From assembly GCF_023630175.1 (NCBI RefSeq), contig NZ_JALLIN010000048.1:1-57853 (forward strand): DNA of 57,853 nt, given 5' to 3'. The translations under genes and the position numbers were made by a program. Under the pieces are notes generated by a model. It saw only the letters and a list, made by a program, of their open reading frames with translations, was not told the origin of the DNA and did no database searches. Shown here piece after piece: positions 9,153-17,293 of this stretch (position 1 is its first letter; each line of letters starts with the position of its first letter). Origin of the DNA: Streptomyces cellostaticus (GTDB taxonomy: Bacteria; Actinomycetota; Actinomycetes; Streptomycetales; Streptomycetaceae).

Positions 9153-9853
9153 CCGCTCGTATTGGCGTCGTCACTTTCCCGGGAAGTCTCGATGACCGGG
9201 ACACCCGGCGCGCGATCCGCCTCGCGGGCGCCGAACCGGTCGCACTCTGGCACAAGGACAAGGACCTCAAGCAGGTCGACGCCGTGGTGCTGCCCGGCGG
9301 TTTCTCCTACGGCGACTATCTGCGGGCCGGCGCCATCTCCCGCTTCTCGCCGGTGATGGAGACGGTCATCGAGCAGGCGAGGTCCGGACTTCCGGTCCTC
9401 GGTATCTGCAACGGCTTCCAGGTCCTCACCGAGGCCCACCTCCTGCCGGGCGGCATGCTGGGCAACGACCACCTCCACTTCGTCTGCCGCGACCAGAAGC
9501 TGCGGGTGGAGAACGCGGAGACGGCCTGGACCGGCGACTACCGCCGGGGCCAGGAGATCAACATCCCGCTGAAGAACATGGACGGCCGGTACGTCGCCGA
9601 CCAGTACACGCTGGACCGGCTGGAGGCGGAGGGCCTGGTCGCCTTCCGGTACCTCGTCGACGGCGCCGCAGCCGACGGATACGGCAACCCCAACGGCTCG
9701 CTCAACGACATCGCCGGCATCACCAACGAGGCCGGGAACGTCGTCGGCCTCATGCCGCACCCCGAGCACGCCGTCGAGCCGCTGATCGGTTCGGGCCGTA
9801 CCGACGGCCTCCCCTTCTTCACCTCGATCCTCAAGAAGCTGGTCAACGCATGA
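9149..9853 (+). CDS. purQ: Phosphoribosylformylglycinamidine synthase subunit PurQ (glutaminase)
   Basis: Class I glutamine amidotransferase subunit that releases ammonia for FGAM synthesis. The 234-aa protein has the nucleophile Cys87 in PVLGICNGFQ, the LPGGFSYGDYLRAGA oxyanion region, and the His/Glu pair in LMPHPEHAVE. It overlaps purS and purL by 4 bp each, so the three subunits are made stoichiometrically from one mRNA. Confidence 0.97.
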   Translation: MTARIGVVTFPGSLDDRDTRRAIRLAGAEPVALWHKDKDLKQVDAVVLPGGFSYGDYLRAGAISRFSPVMETVIEQARSGLPVLGICNGFQVLTEAHLLPGGMLGNDHLHFVCRDQKLRVENAETAWTGDYRRGQEINIPLKNMDGRYVADQYTLDRLEAEGLVAFRYLVDGAAADGYGNPNGSLNDIAGITNEAGNVVGLMPHPEHAVEPLIGSGRTDGLPFFTSILKKLVNA

Positions 9854-12108
9854 GCCGGACGCCTCTGGACACGGTCGAGCACGCGGCCGCGACCCCCGAC
9901 GTCGAGCTGCCCTGGGCCGAACTCGGCCTGAAGAAGGACGAGTACGAGCGGGTGGTGGAGATCCTCGGCCGCCGCCCGACCGGCGCCGAACTCGCCATGT
10001 ACTCGGTCATGTGGTCCGAGCACTGCTCGTACAAGTCCTCCAAGGTCCACCTGCGCCAGTTCGGCGAGAAGGCGCCCCGGTCGGACGCGCTGCTCGTCGG
10101 CATCGGCGAGAACGCCGGCGTCGTGGACGTCGGCCAGGGCTACGCGGTCACCTTCAAGGTCGAGTCGCACAACCACCCGTCGTACGTCGAGCCCTACCAG
10201 GGCGCCGCCACCGGTGTCGGCGGCATCGTGCGCGACATCATCGCGATGGGCGCGCGCCCGGTGGCCGTGGTCGACCCGCTGCGCTTCGGCGCGGCCGACC
10301 ATCCCGACACCAAGCGTGTGCTGCCCGGCGTCGTCGCCGGCATCGGCGGCTACGGCAACTGCCTGGGCCTGCCCAACATCGGCGGCGAGGTCGTCTTCGA
10401 CGCCTGCTACCAGGGCAACCCGCTGGTCAACGCCGGAGCCATCGGTGTGATGCGGCACGAGGACATCCACCTCGCCAAGGCCTCCGGCGCCGGCAACAAG
10501 GTCATCCTGTACGGGGCCCGGACCGGCGGCGACGGCATCGGCGGCGCGTCCATCCTGGCCTCCGAGACCTTCGACGACGCCAAGCCGAGCAAGCGCCCGG
10601 CCGTCCAGGTCGGCGACCCCTTCCAGGAGAAGCTGCTCATCGAGTGCACCCTGGAGGCGTTCAAGGAGAAGCTGGTCGTCGGCATCCAGGACCTCGGCGC
10701 GGCCGGTCTGTCCTGCGCCACCTCCGAACTGGCCTCCAACGGCTCCGGCGGCATGCGCGTCACCCTGGACGACGTACCGCTGCGCGACTCCACGCTCTCG
10801 CCCGAGGAGATCCTCATGAGCGAGTCGCAGGAACGCATGTGCGCGGTGGTCGAGCCCGAGAAGGTCGACAGGTTCCTCGAGATCTGCGACAAGTGGGACG
10901 TCATCGCCACGGTCATCGGCGAGGTCACCGACGGCGACCGGCTGGAGATCTTCTGGCACGGCGGCAAGATCGTCGACGTCGACCCGCGCACGGTCGCCCA
11001 CGAGGGCCCGACCTACGAGCGCCCGTACGCCCGCCCGTCCTGGCAGGACGGGCTCCAGGCGGACGACGCGAACAAGCTGCCGCGGCCGGCGACGGGCGAG
11101 GAGCTGCGGGACCAGGTCCTGAAGCTGGTCTCCTCCCCCAACCAGGCCTCCAAGAAGTGGATCACCTCGCAGTACGACCACTTCGTGCAGGGCAACACCG
11201 TCCTCGCCCAGCCCGAGGACTCCGGCATGATCCGCATCGACGAGGAGACCGGCCTCGGCGTCGCCATCGCGACGGACGGCAACGGCAGGTACGCCAAGCT
11301 GGACCCGTACACGGGCGCCCAGCTCGCCCTCGCCGAGGCCTACCGGAACGTGGCGACGACCGGCGCCCGGCCCCTCGCCATCTCCGACTGCCTGAACTTC
11401 GGCTCGCCCGAGGACCCGGCGGTGATGTGGCAGTTCGCGGAGGCCGTCCGCGGGCTGGCGGACGGCTGCCTGCAGCTCGGCACGCCGGTGACCGGCGGCA
11501 ACGTCTCGCTCTACAACCAGACCGGTGAGGCGGCCATCCACCCGACGCCGGTGGTCGCCGTCCTCGGCGTCATCGACGACGTGGCCCGCCGCACCCCGGT
11601 CGCCTTCCAGGAGGAGGGCCAGCTCCTGTACCTCCTCGGCGACACGCGGGAGGAGTTCGGCGGCTCGGCCTGGTCCCAGGTGGTCCACGACCACCTCGGC
11701 GGTCTGCCCCCGAAGGTCGACCTGGAGCGTGAGCGGCTGCTGGCCGAGATCCTGATCTCCGCCTCCCGCGACGGCATGATCGACTCCGCGCACGACCTGT
11801 CGGACGGCGGTCTGGTCCAGGCGGTCGTGGAGTCGGCGCTGCTCGGCCGCAAGGGCGCCCGGCTGGTCGTCCCGGACGGTCTGGACGCCTTCACCTTCCT
11901 GTTCTCCGAGTCGGCCGGCCGCGCCGTCGTCGCCGTGCCGCGCTCGGAGGAGGTCCGCTTCAACGACATGTGCGGCGCACGCGGCCTGCCGGCCACCCGC
12001 ATCGGTGTCGTGGACGGCGACTCGGTCGAGGTCCAGGGCGCGTTCGCGCTCCCCCTCACGGAGCTGAGCGAGGCCCACGAGGCGACGATCCCGGCGCTGC
12101 TGGCGTAA
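9850..12108 (+). CDS. purL: Phosphoribosylformylglycinamidine synthase subunit PurL (small-type synthetase)
   Basis: ATP-dependent synthetase subunit converting FGAR to FGAM. The 752-aa length identifies the small PurL that needs PurS and PurQ. Motifs include YSVMWSEHCSYKSSK, FKVESHNHPSYVEPYQGAATGVGG (substrate/ATP site) and the C-terminal DLSDGGLVQAV repeat of the AIRS/PurM-type fold. The ATG at 9850 overlaps the purQ stop. A perfect 14-bp-stem hairpin follows at 12141-12172. Confidence 0.98.
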   Translation: MSRTPLDTVEHAAATPDVELPWAELGLKKDEYERVVEILGRRPTGAELAMYSVMWSEHCSYKSSKVHLRQFGEKAPRSDALLVGIGENAGVVDVGQGYAVTFKVESHNHPSYVEPYQGAATGVGGIVRDIIAMGARPVAVVDPLRFGAADHPDTKRVLPGVVAGIGGYGNCLGLPNIGGEVVFDACYQGNPLVNAGAIGVMRHEDIHLAKASGAGNKVILYGARTGGDGIGGASILASETFDDAKPSKRPAVQVGDPFQEKLLIECTLEAFKEKLVVGIQDLGAAGLSCATSELASNGSGGMRVTLDDVPLRDSTLSPEEILMSESQERMCAVVEPEKVDRFLEICDKWDVIATVIGEVTDGDRLEIFWHGGKIVDVDPRTVAHEGPTYERPYARPSWQDGLQADDANKLPRPATGEELRDQVLKLVSSPNQASKKWITSQYDHFVQGNTVLAQPEDSGMIRIDEETGLGVAIATDGNGRYAKLDPYTGAQLALAEAYRNVATTGARPLAISDCLNFGSPEDPAVMWQFAEAVRGLADGCLQLGTPVTGGNVSLYNQTGEAAIHPTPVVAVLGVIDDVARRTPVAFQEEGQLLYLLGDTREEFGGSAWSQVVHDHLGGLPPKVDLERERLLAEILISASRDGMIDSAHDLSDGGLVQAVVESALLGRKGARLVVPDGLDAFTFLFSESAGRAVVAVPRSEEVRFNDMCGARGLPATRIGVVDGDSVEVQGAFALPLTELSEAHEATIPALLA

Positions 12109-12110
12109 CC

Positions 12111-12138
12111 CGCGCACCGCGCACCGCGCACCGCGCAC
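12111..12138. repeat. Four tandem copies of CGCGCAC
   Basis: A perfect 4 x 7-bp array starts two bases after the purL stop codon and ends two bases before the terminator stem. Copy number is likely to vary between strains by slippage. Confidence 0.9.
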
Positions 12139-12140
12139 CC

Positions 12141-12172
12141 CAGGCCCCGTCCGGCGCACCGGACGGGGCCTG
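12141..12172 (+). terminator. purSQL operon terminator
   Basis: Perfect 14-bp arms (CAGGCCCCGTCCGG and its complement) closed by CGCA. Confidence 0.85.
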
Positions 12173-12518
12173 CACGTCCTGCGGGACGGGGCCCGCACCT
12201 GCCGCGGGACGGCGTCCGCGCGTCCCGCGCCCCGGCCCGCGGCGCGACCGAGGGGCCCGCCGGGGCGCCGGCCGACCGCTCTGCCGCGCACTGCCGTTCG
12301 GCTGTGCGGCCCACGGGCCGGCCGTGGGCGGGGCAGCGACGCGCGGGCCCGCGGCGGAACGCCGGCTCCGCCGCGGAGGCGTGGGCCGCCCCCCCGTGTG
12401 CGCCCGCCACCGTGCGCCGCGGCGGCACCGCGGCCCCGGCCGGGTCGCCGACGGCGCCCGGGCCGCGCGGGTGGGAACCGGCTGATCCCGGCCCGCCGTG
12501 CGGCATAGGGTCACTGGC

Positions 12519-13316
12519 ATGTCTCCGGCCAAGAGGCGCGCCCGCGCATACGACCCCGCCAGGACCCGTGCCGCGGTCCTCGCCCAGCTCGGCAACGTAC
12601 GGGAGGCAGTCCGGGGCCTGGGCCCCGAGCAGCTCGCCCGGCCCACCGGGCTCGGCTCGTGGACCGTGCGGGACCTGGTCGCGCACGTCGGCACGACCGT
12701 CACCGCGGTCCACCGCGCCCTGGAGCTGCCCGCACCGCCGAAGCAGGACGTCCGGGTGGCCGAGTGGCCGTTGGCCACCGCGGCCGACTCCGCCGCCGTC
12801 GACGAGCTCGCCCCCGGCCCGGCGAGCGGGCGGCCCGGCCTCGACGCCTACCTCGCCGAGGCCGACGCCGGCCTGCGCGCCCTGCTCGACGCCCATCCCG
12901 GAGGCAGGCTCCTGCGGACCGACGCGGGTGCCCTCCCGCTGGACGACTACCTCGTCACCCGCGCCGTCGAACTCGTCGTGCACACCGACGACCTCAACTC
13001 CGCCGTGCCCGGCCTGGAGGTGCCCCAGGACCGCCAGGCGCTGGCCGCCGCCACCCGGCTCCTCGCCGACGCCCTGGCCGTGAAGGCGCCCGGCGCCTCC
13101 ACCGAGGTACGGGTTCCGCCGTACGCCGTGGTGCAGTGCGTCGAGGGGCCCCGGCACACCAGGGGCACCCCTCCCAGCGTCGTGGAGACCGATCCGCTGA
13201 CCTGGATCCGGCTGGCCACCGGCCGACTGGACTTCGCGGCCGCCGTCGCCGGGGCGATGGTCGGCGCCAGCGGGGAGCGGGCCGACATCGGGGAACTGCT
13301 GCCGCTCATGAGGTGA
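12519..13316 (+). CDS. Maleylpyruvate isomerase-family, mycothiol-dependent-type enzyme
   Basis: The 265-aa protein combines an N-terminal DinB/MDMPI-like helical domain (VREAVRGLGPEQLARPTGLGSWTVRDLVAHVG) with a C-terminal domain of the small sterol-carrier type (DPLTWIRLATGRLDFAAAVAGAMVGASGERADI..LPL). Actinobacterial members bind a metal and are thought to use mycothiol; the His in the VAHVG segment would be one ligand. The substrate is unknown. Start: ATG at 12519 is preferred over an in-frame GTG at 12498 because a TAGGGT -10 sits just upstream, suggesting a leaderless mRNA. The next gene begins 35 bp later on the same strand. Confidence 0.75.
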   Translation: MSPAKRRARAYDPARTRAAVLAQLGNVREAVRGLGPEQLARPTGLGSWTVRDLVAHVGTTVTAVHRALELPAPPKQDVRVAEWPLATAADSAAVDELAPGPASGRPGLDAYLAEADAGLRALLDAHPGGRLLRTDAGALPLDDYLVTRAVELVVHTDDLNSAVPGLEVPQDRQALAAATRLLADALAVKAPGASTEVRVPPYAVVQCVEGPRHTRGTPPSVVETDPLTWIRLATGRLDFAAAVAGAMVGASGERADIGELLPLMR

Positions 13317-13351
13317 GGGAACCGGTGGCGGGGCCGCCACGTCGAATCCGC

Positions 13352-13816
13352 ATGAAACGGTACAAGCAGCGCATGTCCCTGATGGCGGTCGCCGTGCTCG
13401 TCCCGCTCACGGTGGCCTGTGGCAGCACCCCCTCCGGGCAGGCGAACAGCGGCTCGGCGGGCGCGCGGCAGCCCGTGACCGGCGTCGACTGGCGGGTCGA
13501 CGACCTCAGCGCCGGCGGCACCACCCTGCGGGCGCCCGCCACCGCGCGCCTGCGGATCGACGCCGACGGCCGGGCGGGTGGCAATCTCGGCTGCAACGGC
13601 TTCGGTGCCCGGGTCACCGTGCGCGGCGACCGCATCACCTTCGGCGACCTCCGGTCCACCAAGATGGCCTGCGGCGAGGACCGCATGACCTTCGAGCGCG
13701 CCTTCGCCCGCTTCCTCACCACCGGCACGATCACCGCCAGGACCGCCGACGGGAAGCTGACGCTCACCGACGGCGACGGGGACCGGCTGCGCCTCAGCCG
13801 CGACGCACCCGAATGA
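13352..13816 (+). CDS. META-domain lipoprotein
   Basis: The 154-aa exported protein has a basic start (MKRYKQRM), a hydrophobic stretch and a lipobox LTVAC at residues 20-24. It should therefore be processed by signal peptidase II and anchored on the outer face of the membrane. The mature part is a single META domain: VDWRVDDLSAGGTT at its start, then GGNLGCNGFGARVTV and KMACGEDRMTFERAF, the usual HslJ/META signature with its two conserved cysteines. The HslJ relationship hints at stress resistance, but function is unknown. Probably co-transcribed with the upstream gene. Confidence 0.8.
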   Translation: MKRYKQRMSLMAVAVLVPLTVACGSTPSGQANSGSAGARQPVTGVDWRVDDLSAGGTTLRAPATARLRIDADGRAGGNLGCNGFGARVTVRGDRITFGDLRSTKMACGEDRMTFERAFARFLTTGTITARTADGKLTLTDGDGDRLRLSRDAPE

Positions 13817-14004
13817 TGTGCGACACCTCACTCACGTGTCCCGCGGTCCACGCCGATCCCGTGCCCGCGAAAGCGGGCCGACCCTCGAGCCAGCCCCGTG
13901 TCACCGCTCTGACCTGCGAAAGCCAGGAAACCGCCAAGGTGATCGACACCTGCCGCTCCGAGGCCGGTGCCCATCCCCAATTCGGACCAGTGGTCGACCT
14001 CGCC

Positions 14005-14018
14005 TACACTCGGTGCCG
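14005..14018 (+). promoter_or_regulatory. Candidate leaderless promoter of purF-purM
   Basis: A TACACT hexamer at 14005-14010 ends 7 bp before the GTG start of purF. If it is the -10 element, the transcript begins at or one base from the start codon. No good -35 was identified. Confidence 0.4.
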
Positions 14019-15547
14019 TGCCACGTGGTGACGGTCGACTCAATCACGATCTGCTTCCCGGCGAGAAGGGCCCCCAGGACGCTTGCGGCGTCTTCGGTGT
14101 CTGGGCTCCGGGTGAAGAGGTCGCAAAGCTCACGTACTTCGGGCTCTACGCCCTCCAGCACCGGGGTCAGGAATCCGCGGGAATCGCGGTCAGCAACGGC
14201 TCCCAGATCCTCGTCTTCAAGGACATGGGCCTGGTCTCCCAGGTCTTCGACGAGACCTCGCTCGGCTCGCTCCAGGGTCATATCGCGGTCGGACACGCCC
14301 GCTACTCGACCACCGGCGCCTCCGTGTGGGAGAACGCCCAGCCGACGTTCCGCGCCACCGCGCACGGCTCGATCGCGCTCGGCCACAACGGCAACCTGGT
14401 CAACACGGCGCAGCTCGCCGAGATGGTCGCCGACCTGCCCAAGGACAACAACGGCCGCTCCACCCGGGTCGCGGCCACCAACGACACCGACCTGCTGACG
14501 GCCCTGCTGGCCGCCCAGGCCGACGAGGACGGCAAGCCGCTGACCATCGAGGAGGCCGCCCACGCCGTCCTCCCGCGGGTCAAGGGCGCCTTCAGCCTCG
14601 TCTTCATGGACGAGCACACCCTCTACGCCGCCCGCGACCCGCAGGGCATCCGCCCGCTGGTCCTCGGCCGGCTGGAGCGCGGCTGGGTGGTCGCCTCGGA
14701 GTCCGCCGCCCTCGACATCTGCGGCGCCAGCTTCGTGCGGGAGATCGAGCCGGGCGAGTTCGTCGCCATCGACGAGAACGGTCTGCGCACCTCCCGATTC
14801 GCGGAAGCGAAGCCCAAGGGCTGTGTCTTCGAGTACGTGTACCTGGCCCGCCCGGACACCGACATCGCCGGCCGGAACGTGTACCTCTCCCGCGTCGAGA
14901 TGGGCCGCCGCCTCGCCAAGGAGGCCCCGGTCGAGGCCGACCTGGTCATAGCGACACCGGAGTCGGGTACCCCGGCCGCCATCGGCTACGCGGAGGCCTC
15001 CGGCATCCCGTTCGGGGCCGGCCTGGTGAAGAACGCCTACGTCGGCCGGACCTTCATCCAGCCGTCGCAGACCATCCGCCAGCTCGGCATCCGCCTGAAG
15101 CTGAACCCCCTGAAGGAAGTCATCAAGGGCAAGCGGCTGGTCGTGGTCGACGACTCGATCGTGCGCGGCAACACCCAGCGGGCCCTGGTCCGCATGCTGC
15201 GCGAGGCGGGCGCGGCCGAGGTCCACATCCGGATCTCCTCCCCGCCGGTGAAGTGGCCCTGCTTCTTCGGCATCGACTTCGCCACTCGCGCGGAGCTGAT
15301 CGCCAACGGGATGACCATCGACGAGATCGGCACCTCGCTCGGCGCCGACTCGCTGGCGTACATCTCCATCGACGGAATGATCGAGGCGACCACCATCGCC
15401 AAGCCGGACCTGTGCCGTGCCTGCTTCGACGGCGAGTACCCGATGGACCTGCCGGACCCCGAGCTGCTCGGCAAGCAGCTTCTGGAGACCGAGCTCGCGG
15501 CCGGTCCGGCCGCCACGGCCGCCTCCGACGCGATCCGGCGCCCGTAA
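14018..15547 (+). CDS. purF: Amidophosphoribosyltransferase
   Basis: Committing step of purine synthesis: glutamine plus PRPP gives 5-phosphoribosylamine. In the 509-aa product a short propeptide precedes the N-terminal nucleophile Cys23 (GPQDACGVFGVWAPG). The class II glutaminase domain is followed by the phosphoribosyltransferase domain with the PRPP loop VVVDDSIVRGNT. Cysteines in KWPCFFGIDF and KPDLCRACFDGEYP match the B. subtilis-type enzyme that carries a structural 4Fe-4S cluster, sensitive to oxygen. The GTG at 14018 gives MPRGDGRLNHDLLPGEKGPQDAC. purM follows 35 bp later. Feedback inhibition by nucleotides is known for the family but not visible here. Confidence 0.97.
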   Translation: MPRGDGRLNHDLLPGEKGPQDACGVFGVWAPGEEVAKLTYFGLYALQHRGQESAGIAVSNGSQILVFKDMGLVSQVFDETSLGSLQGHIAVGHARYSTTGASVWENAQPTFRATAHGSIALGHNGNLVNTAQLAEMVADLPKDNNGRSTRVAATNDTDLLTALLAAQADEDGKPLTIEEAAHAVLPRVKGAFSLVFMDEHTLYAARDPQGIRPLVLGRLERGWVVASESAALDICGASFVREIEPGEFVAIDENGLRTSRFAEAKPKGCVFEYVYLARPDTDIAGRNVYLSRVEMGRRLAKEAPVEADLVIATPESGTPAAIGYAEASGIPFGAGLVKNAYVGRTFIQPSQTIRQLGIRLKLNPLKEVIKGKRLVVVDDSIVRGNTQRALVRMLREAGAAEVHIRISSPPVKWPCFFGIDFATRAELIANGMTIDEIGTSLGADSLAYISIDGMIEATTIAKPDLCRACFDGEYPMDLPDPELLGKQLLETELAAGPAATAASDAIRRP

Positions 15548-15582
15548 CACCCCTGCAGTACGACACGAAAGCTCTCACAGTC

Positions 15583-16650
15583 ATGTCTGAGACAACTGGT
15601 GCCAGCTACGCAGCGGCGGGCGTCGACATCGAGGCGGGCGACCGCGCCGTGGAACTCATGAAGGAGTGGGTGAAGAAGACCCGGCGCCCCGAGGTGCTGG
15701 GCGGCATCGGCGGCTTCGCCGGACTCTTCGACGCCTCCGCGCTCAAGCGCTACGAGCGCCCGCTGCTCGCCTCCGCCACCGACGGTGTCGGTACGAAGGT
15801 CGACATCGCGCGCCGGCTGGGCGTCTACGACACCATCGGCCACGACCTGGTAGCCATGGTCATGGACGACATCGTGGTGTGCGGTGCCGAGCCGCTGTTC
15901 ATGACGGACTACATCTGCGTGGGCAAGGTCCACCCCGAGCGCGTCGCCGCCATCGTCAAGGGCATCGCGGAGGGCTGCGTACTGGCCGGCTGCGCCCTGG
16001 TGGGCGGCGAGACGGCGGAGCACCCGGGCCTGCTCGGCGCGGACGACTTCGACGTCGCCGGCGCCGGCACCGGTGTGGTGGAGGCCGACCGGCTGCTGGG
16101 CCCGGATCGTATCCGCAAGGGTGACACCGTGATCGCCATGGCGTCCTCCGGGCTTCACTCCAACGGGTACTCCCTGGTCCGCCATGTGCTGCTGGACCGC
16201 GCGGGCCTGACGCTCGAGTCCGAGGTGGCCGAACTGGGCCGCACCCTCGGCGAGGAACTGCTGGAGCCCACCAGGATCTACTCGCTGGACTGCCTGGCGC
16301 TGACCCGTACCGCCGAGGTCCACGCGTACAGCCACGTCACCGGCGGCGGGCTCGCGGCCAACCTGGCCCGGGTCGTGCCGGACGGGCTGCACGCCGTGGT
16401 CGACCGTTCCACCTGGACCCCGGGCGCGGTGTTCGACCTGGTCGGCAGGACCGGTGACGTCGAGCGCCTGGAGCTGGAGAAGACGCTCAACATGGGCGTC
16501 GGCATGATCGCGATCGTTCCGGAGGAGTCCACGGACGTGGCCCTGGCCACCCTGGCCGACCGCGGGGTCGACGCATGGGTGGCCGGTGAGATCACCGACC
16601 GCGGTGACAGGCAGACCGGCGCCGAGCTGGTCGGGGACTACGCGGTCTGA
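15583..16650 (+). CDS. purM: Phosphoribosylformylglycinamidine cyclo-ligase (AIR synthetase)
   Basis: ATP-dependent ring closure of FGAM to AIR. The 355-aa protein shows SYAAAGVDIEAGDRAVELMK at the N-terminus, the GGFAGLFD glycine-rich segment, ATDGVGTKVDIA, and the C-terminal THVTGGGLAANLAR-like motif (HVTGGGLAANLARV). Size is normal. It lies 35 bp after purF on the same strand, so the two form an operon ended by the hairpin at 16671-16697. Confidence 0.97.
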   Translation: MSETTGASYAAAGVDIEAGDRAVELMKEWVKKTRRPEVLGGIGGFAGLFDASALKRYERPLLASATDGVGTKVDIARRLGVYDTIGHDLVAMVMDDIVVCGAEPLFMTDYICVGKVHPERVAAIVKGIAEGCVLAGCALVGGETAEHPGLLGADDFDVAGAGTGVVEADRLLGPDRIRKGDTVIAMASSGLHSNGYSLVRHVLLDRAGLTLESEVAELGRTLGEELLEPTRIYSLDCLALTRTAEVHAYSHVTGGGLAANLARVVPDGLHAVVDRSTWTPGAVFDLVGRTGDVERLELEKTLNMGVGMIAIVPEESTDVALATLADRGVDAWVAGEITDRGDRQTGAELVGDYAV

Positions 16651-16670
16651 CCCTGCGGACAGCACAGAAG

Positions 16671-16697
16671 CCGGTCGGTGGCTGTGCCACCGACCGG
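16671..16697. terminator. Bidirectional terminator between purM and the DUF3073 gene
   Basis: 12-bp perfect arms CCGGTCGGTGGC / GCCACCGACCGG around TGT, between two convergent genes (20 bp after purM and 20 bp before the end of the leftward gene). Confidence 0.85.
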
Positions 16698-16716
16698 ATA
16701 CGTGCTCAGTGCAAGG

Positions 16717-16965
16717 TCAAGCGCCGCGACGATGTTGTGAGGGACCGTCGTCCTCGTCCTCGTCGTCCTCATAGAGGTCGGCGTAGCGCGAGTACAGGTC
16801 GTCGTCTTCGTCCTCATCGTCCTCGAACGGCTCGCTGTTCGGCGGCTGGCTCGAAGTTGATGCGCCCAGTTCATTGGCCAGACGTGACAGGTCAGTCCCA
16901 CCGCTGTTGTACTTCAGCTGGCGGGCGACCTTTGTCTGCTTGGCCTTGGCCCGGCCGCGCCCCAT
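16717..16965 (-). CDS. DUF3073 small conserved actinobacterial protein
   Basis: The 82-aa protein begins MGRGRAKAKQTKVARQLKYNSGGTDLSRLANELG, the highly conserved basic DUF3073 core. A Ser/Asp/Glu-rich acidic tail follows (FEDDEDEDDDLYSRYADLYEDDEDEDD), giving a strongly bipolar charge. The ATG at 16965 has GAGGGGG upstream. An open frame extends to 17172 but loses conservation and codon bias. Function is unknown; the basic head suggests RNA or ribosome binding (inference only). It is conserved next to purM in Streptomyces. Confidence 0.88.
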   Translation of the reverse strand: MGRGRAKAKQTKVARQLKYNSGGTDLSRLANELGASTSSQPPNSEPFEDDEDEDDDLYSRYADLYEDDEDEDDGPSQHRRGA

Positions 16966-17185
16966 GGCTCGACCCCCTCGGTGACGGGGCTCGACGGCCC
17001 CAGAGTCTGACACGCGTTCATGATCGGAACGGACCCTCCGTGGAGAGGCCGGTCCGTAGGGCTTCCACGGTACCTGAGCCCGCGCCCATACGGTACGTCG
17101 CCCGCAGCACGCGCGTGTGCACAGGGGCCGTGAGGTGCCCCGTCCTTGCTGGTCAATGGCGATTTTAACCACTTATCGGGGTACG

Positions 17186-17232
17186 ACCCGCCGACGGAAG
17201 TGAGAGTTCTCTCCAAGTTCCCGTCGGCGGGT
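17186..17232 (-). terminator. Probable vdh terminator
   Basis: Perfect 12-bp arms ACCCGCCGACGG (17186-17197) and CCGTCGGCGGGT (17221-17232) with a 23-nt loop, 62 bp downstream of the vdh stop. Confidence 0.6.
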
Positions 17233-17246
17233 ACCGCCCACCTGTG

Positions 17247-17264
17247 CGATCGGACGTCCGATCG
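17247..17264. repeat. 18-bp perfect palindrome
   Basis: CGATCGGACGTCCGATCG reads identically on both strands. It lies between the vdh stop and its hairpin. Its position downstream of vdh makes an operator role less likely than a structural one. Confidence 0.7.
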
Positions 17265-17293
17265 GGGCTTCCGGGGCACGGTGGCGGCGCGGG

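Larger units (their letters stand above)
12109..12518. other. Intergenic region after purL
   Basis: About 410 bp. It holds a 4 x 7-bp repeat, the purL terminator, then very GC-rich sequence with no gene that shows codon bias. A TAGGGT hexamer (12506-12511) lies 7 bp before the ATG of the next gene, which would place transcription initiation at or next to the start codon (leaderless). Confidence 0.55.
16966..17293. other. Intergenic region between vdh and DUF3073
   Basis: About 330 bp without a gene. Reading leftward from vdh: an 18-bp perfect palindrome (17264-17247), a 12-bp-stem hairpin (17232-17186) that probably terminates vdh, and a short AT-rich patch (GATTTTAACC at 17161-17170) that may hold the DUF3073 promoter. 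Nothing else was recognised. Confidence 0.5.

Noticed and set aside
9538..12291. 917-codon open frame on the minus strand opposite purQ-purL
   Set aside because: Shadow of purL; no domain features and no ribosome-binding site.
13813..14031. 72-codon open frame between the META lipoprotein and purF
   Set aside because: No codon bias, overlaps the purF start, and no ribosome-binding site.
16966..17172. N-terminal extension of the DUF3073 protein
   Set aside because: The extension lacks codon bias; the conserved MGRGRAKAKQTKVAR start has its own GAGGGGG site.
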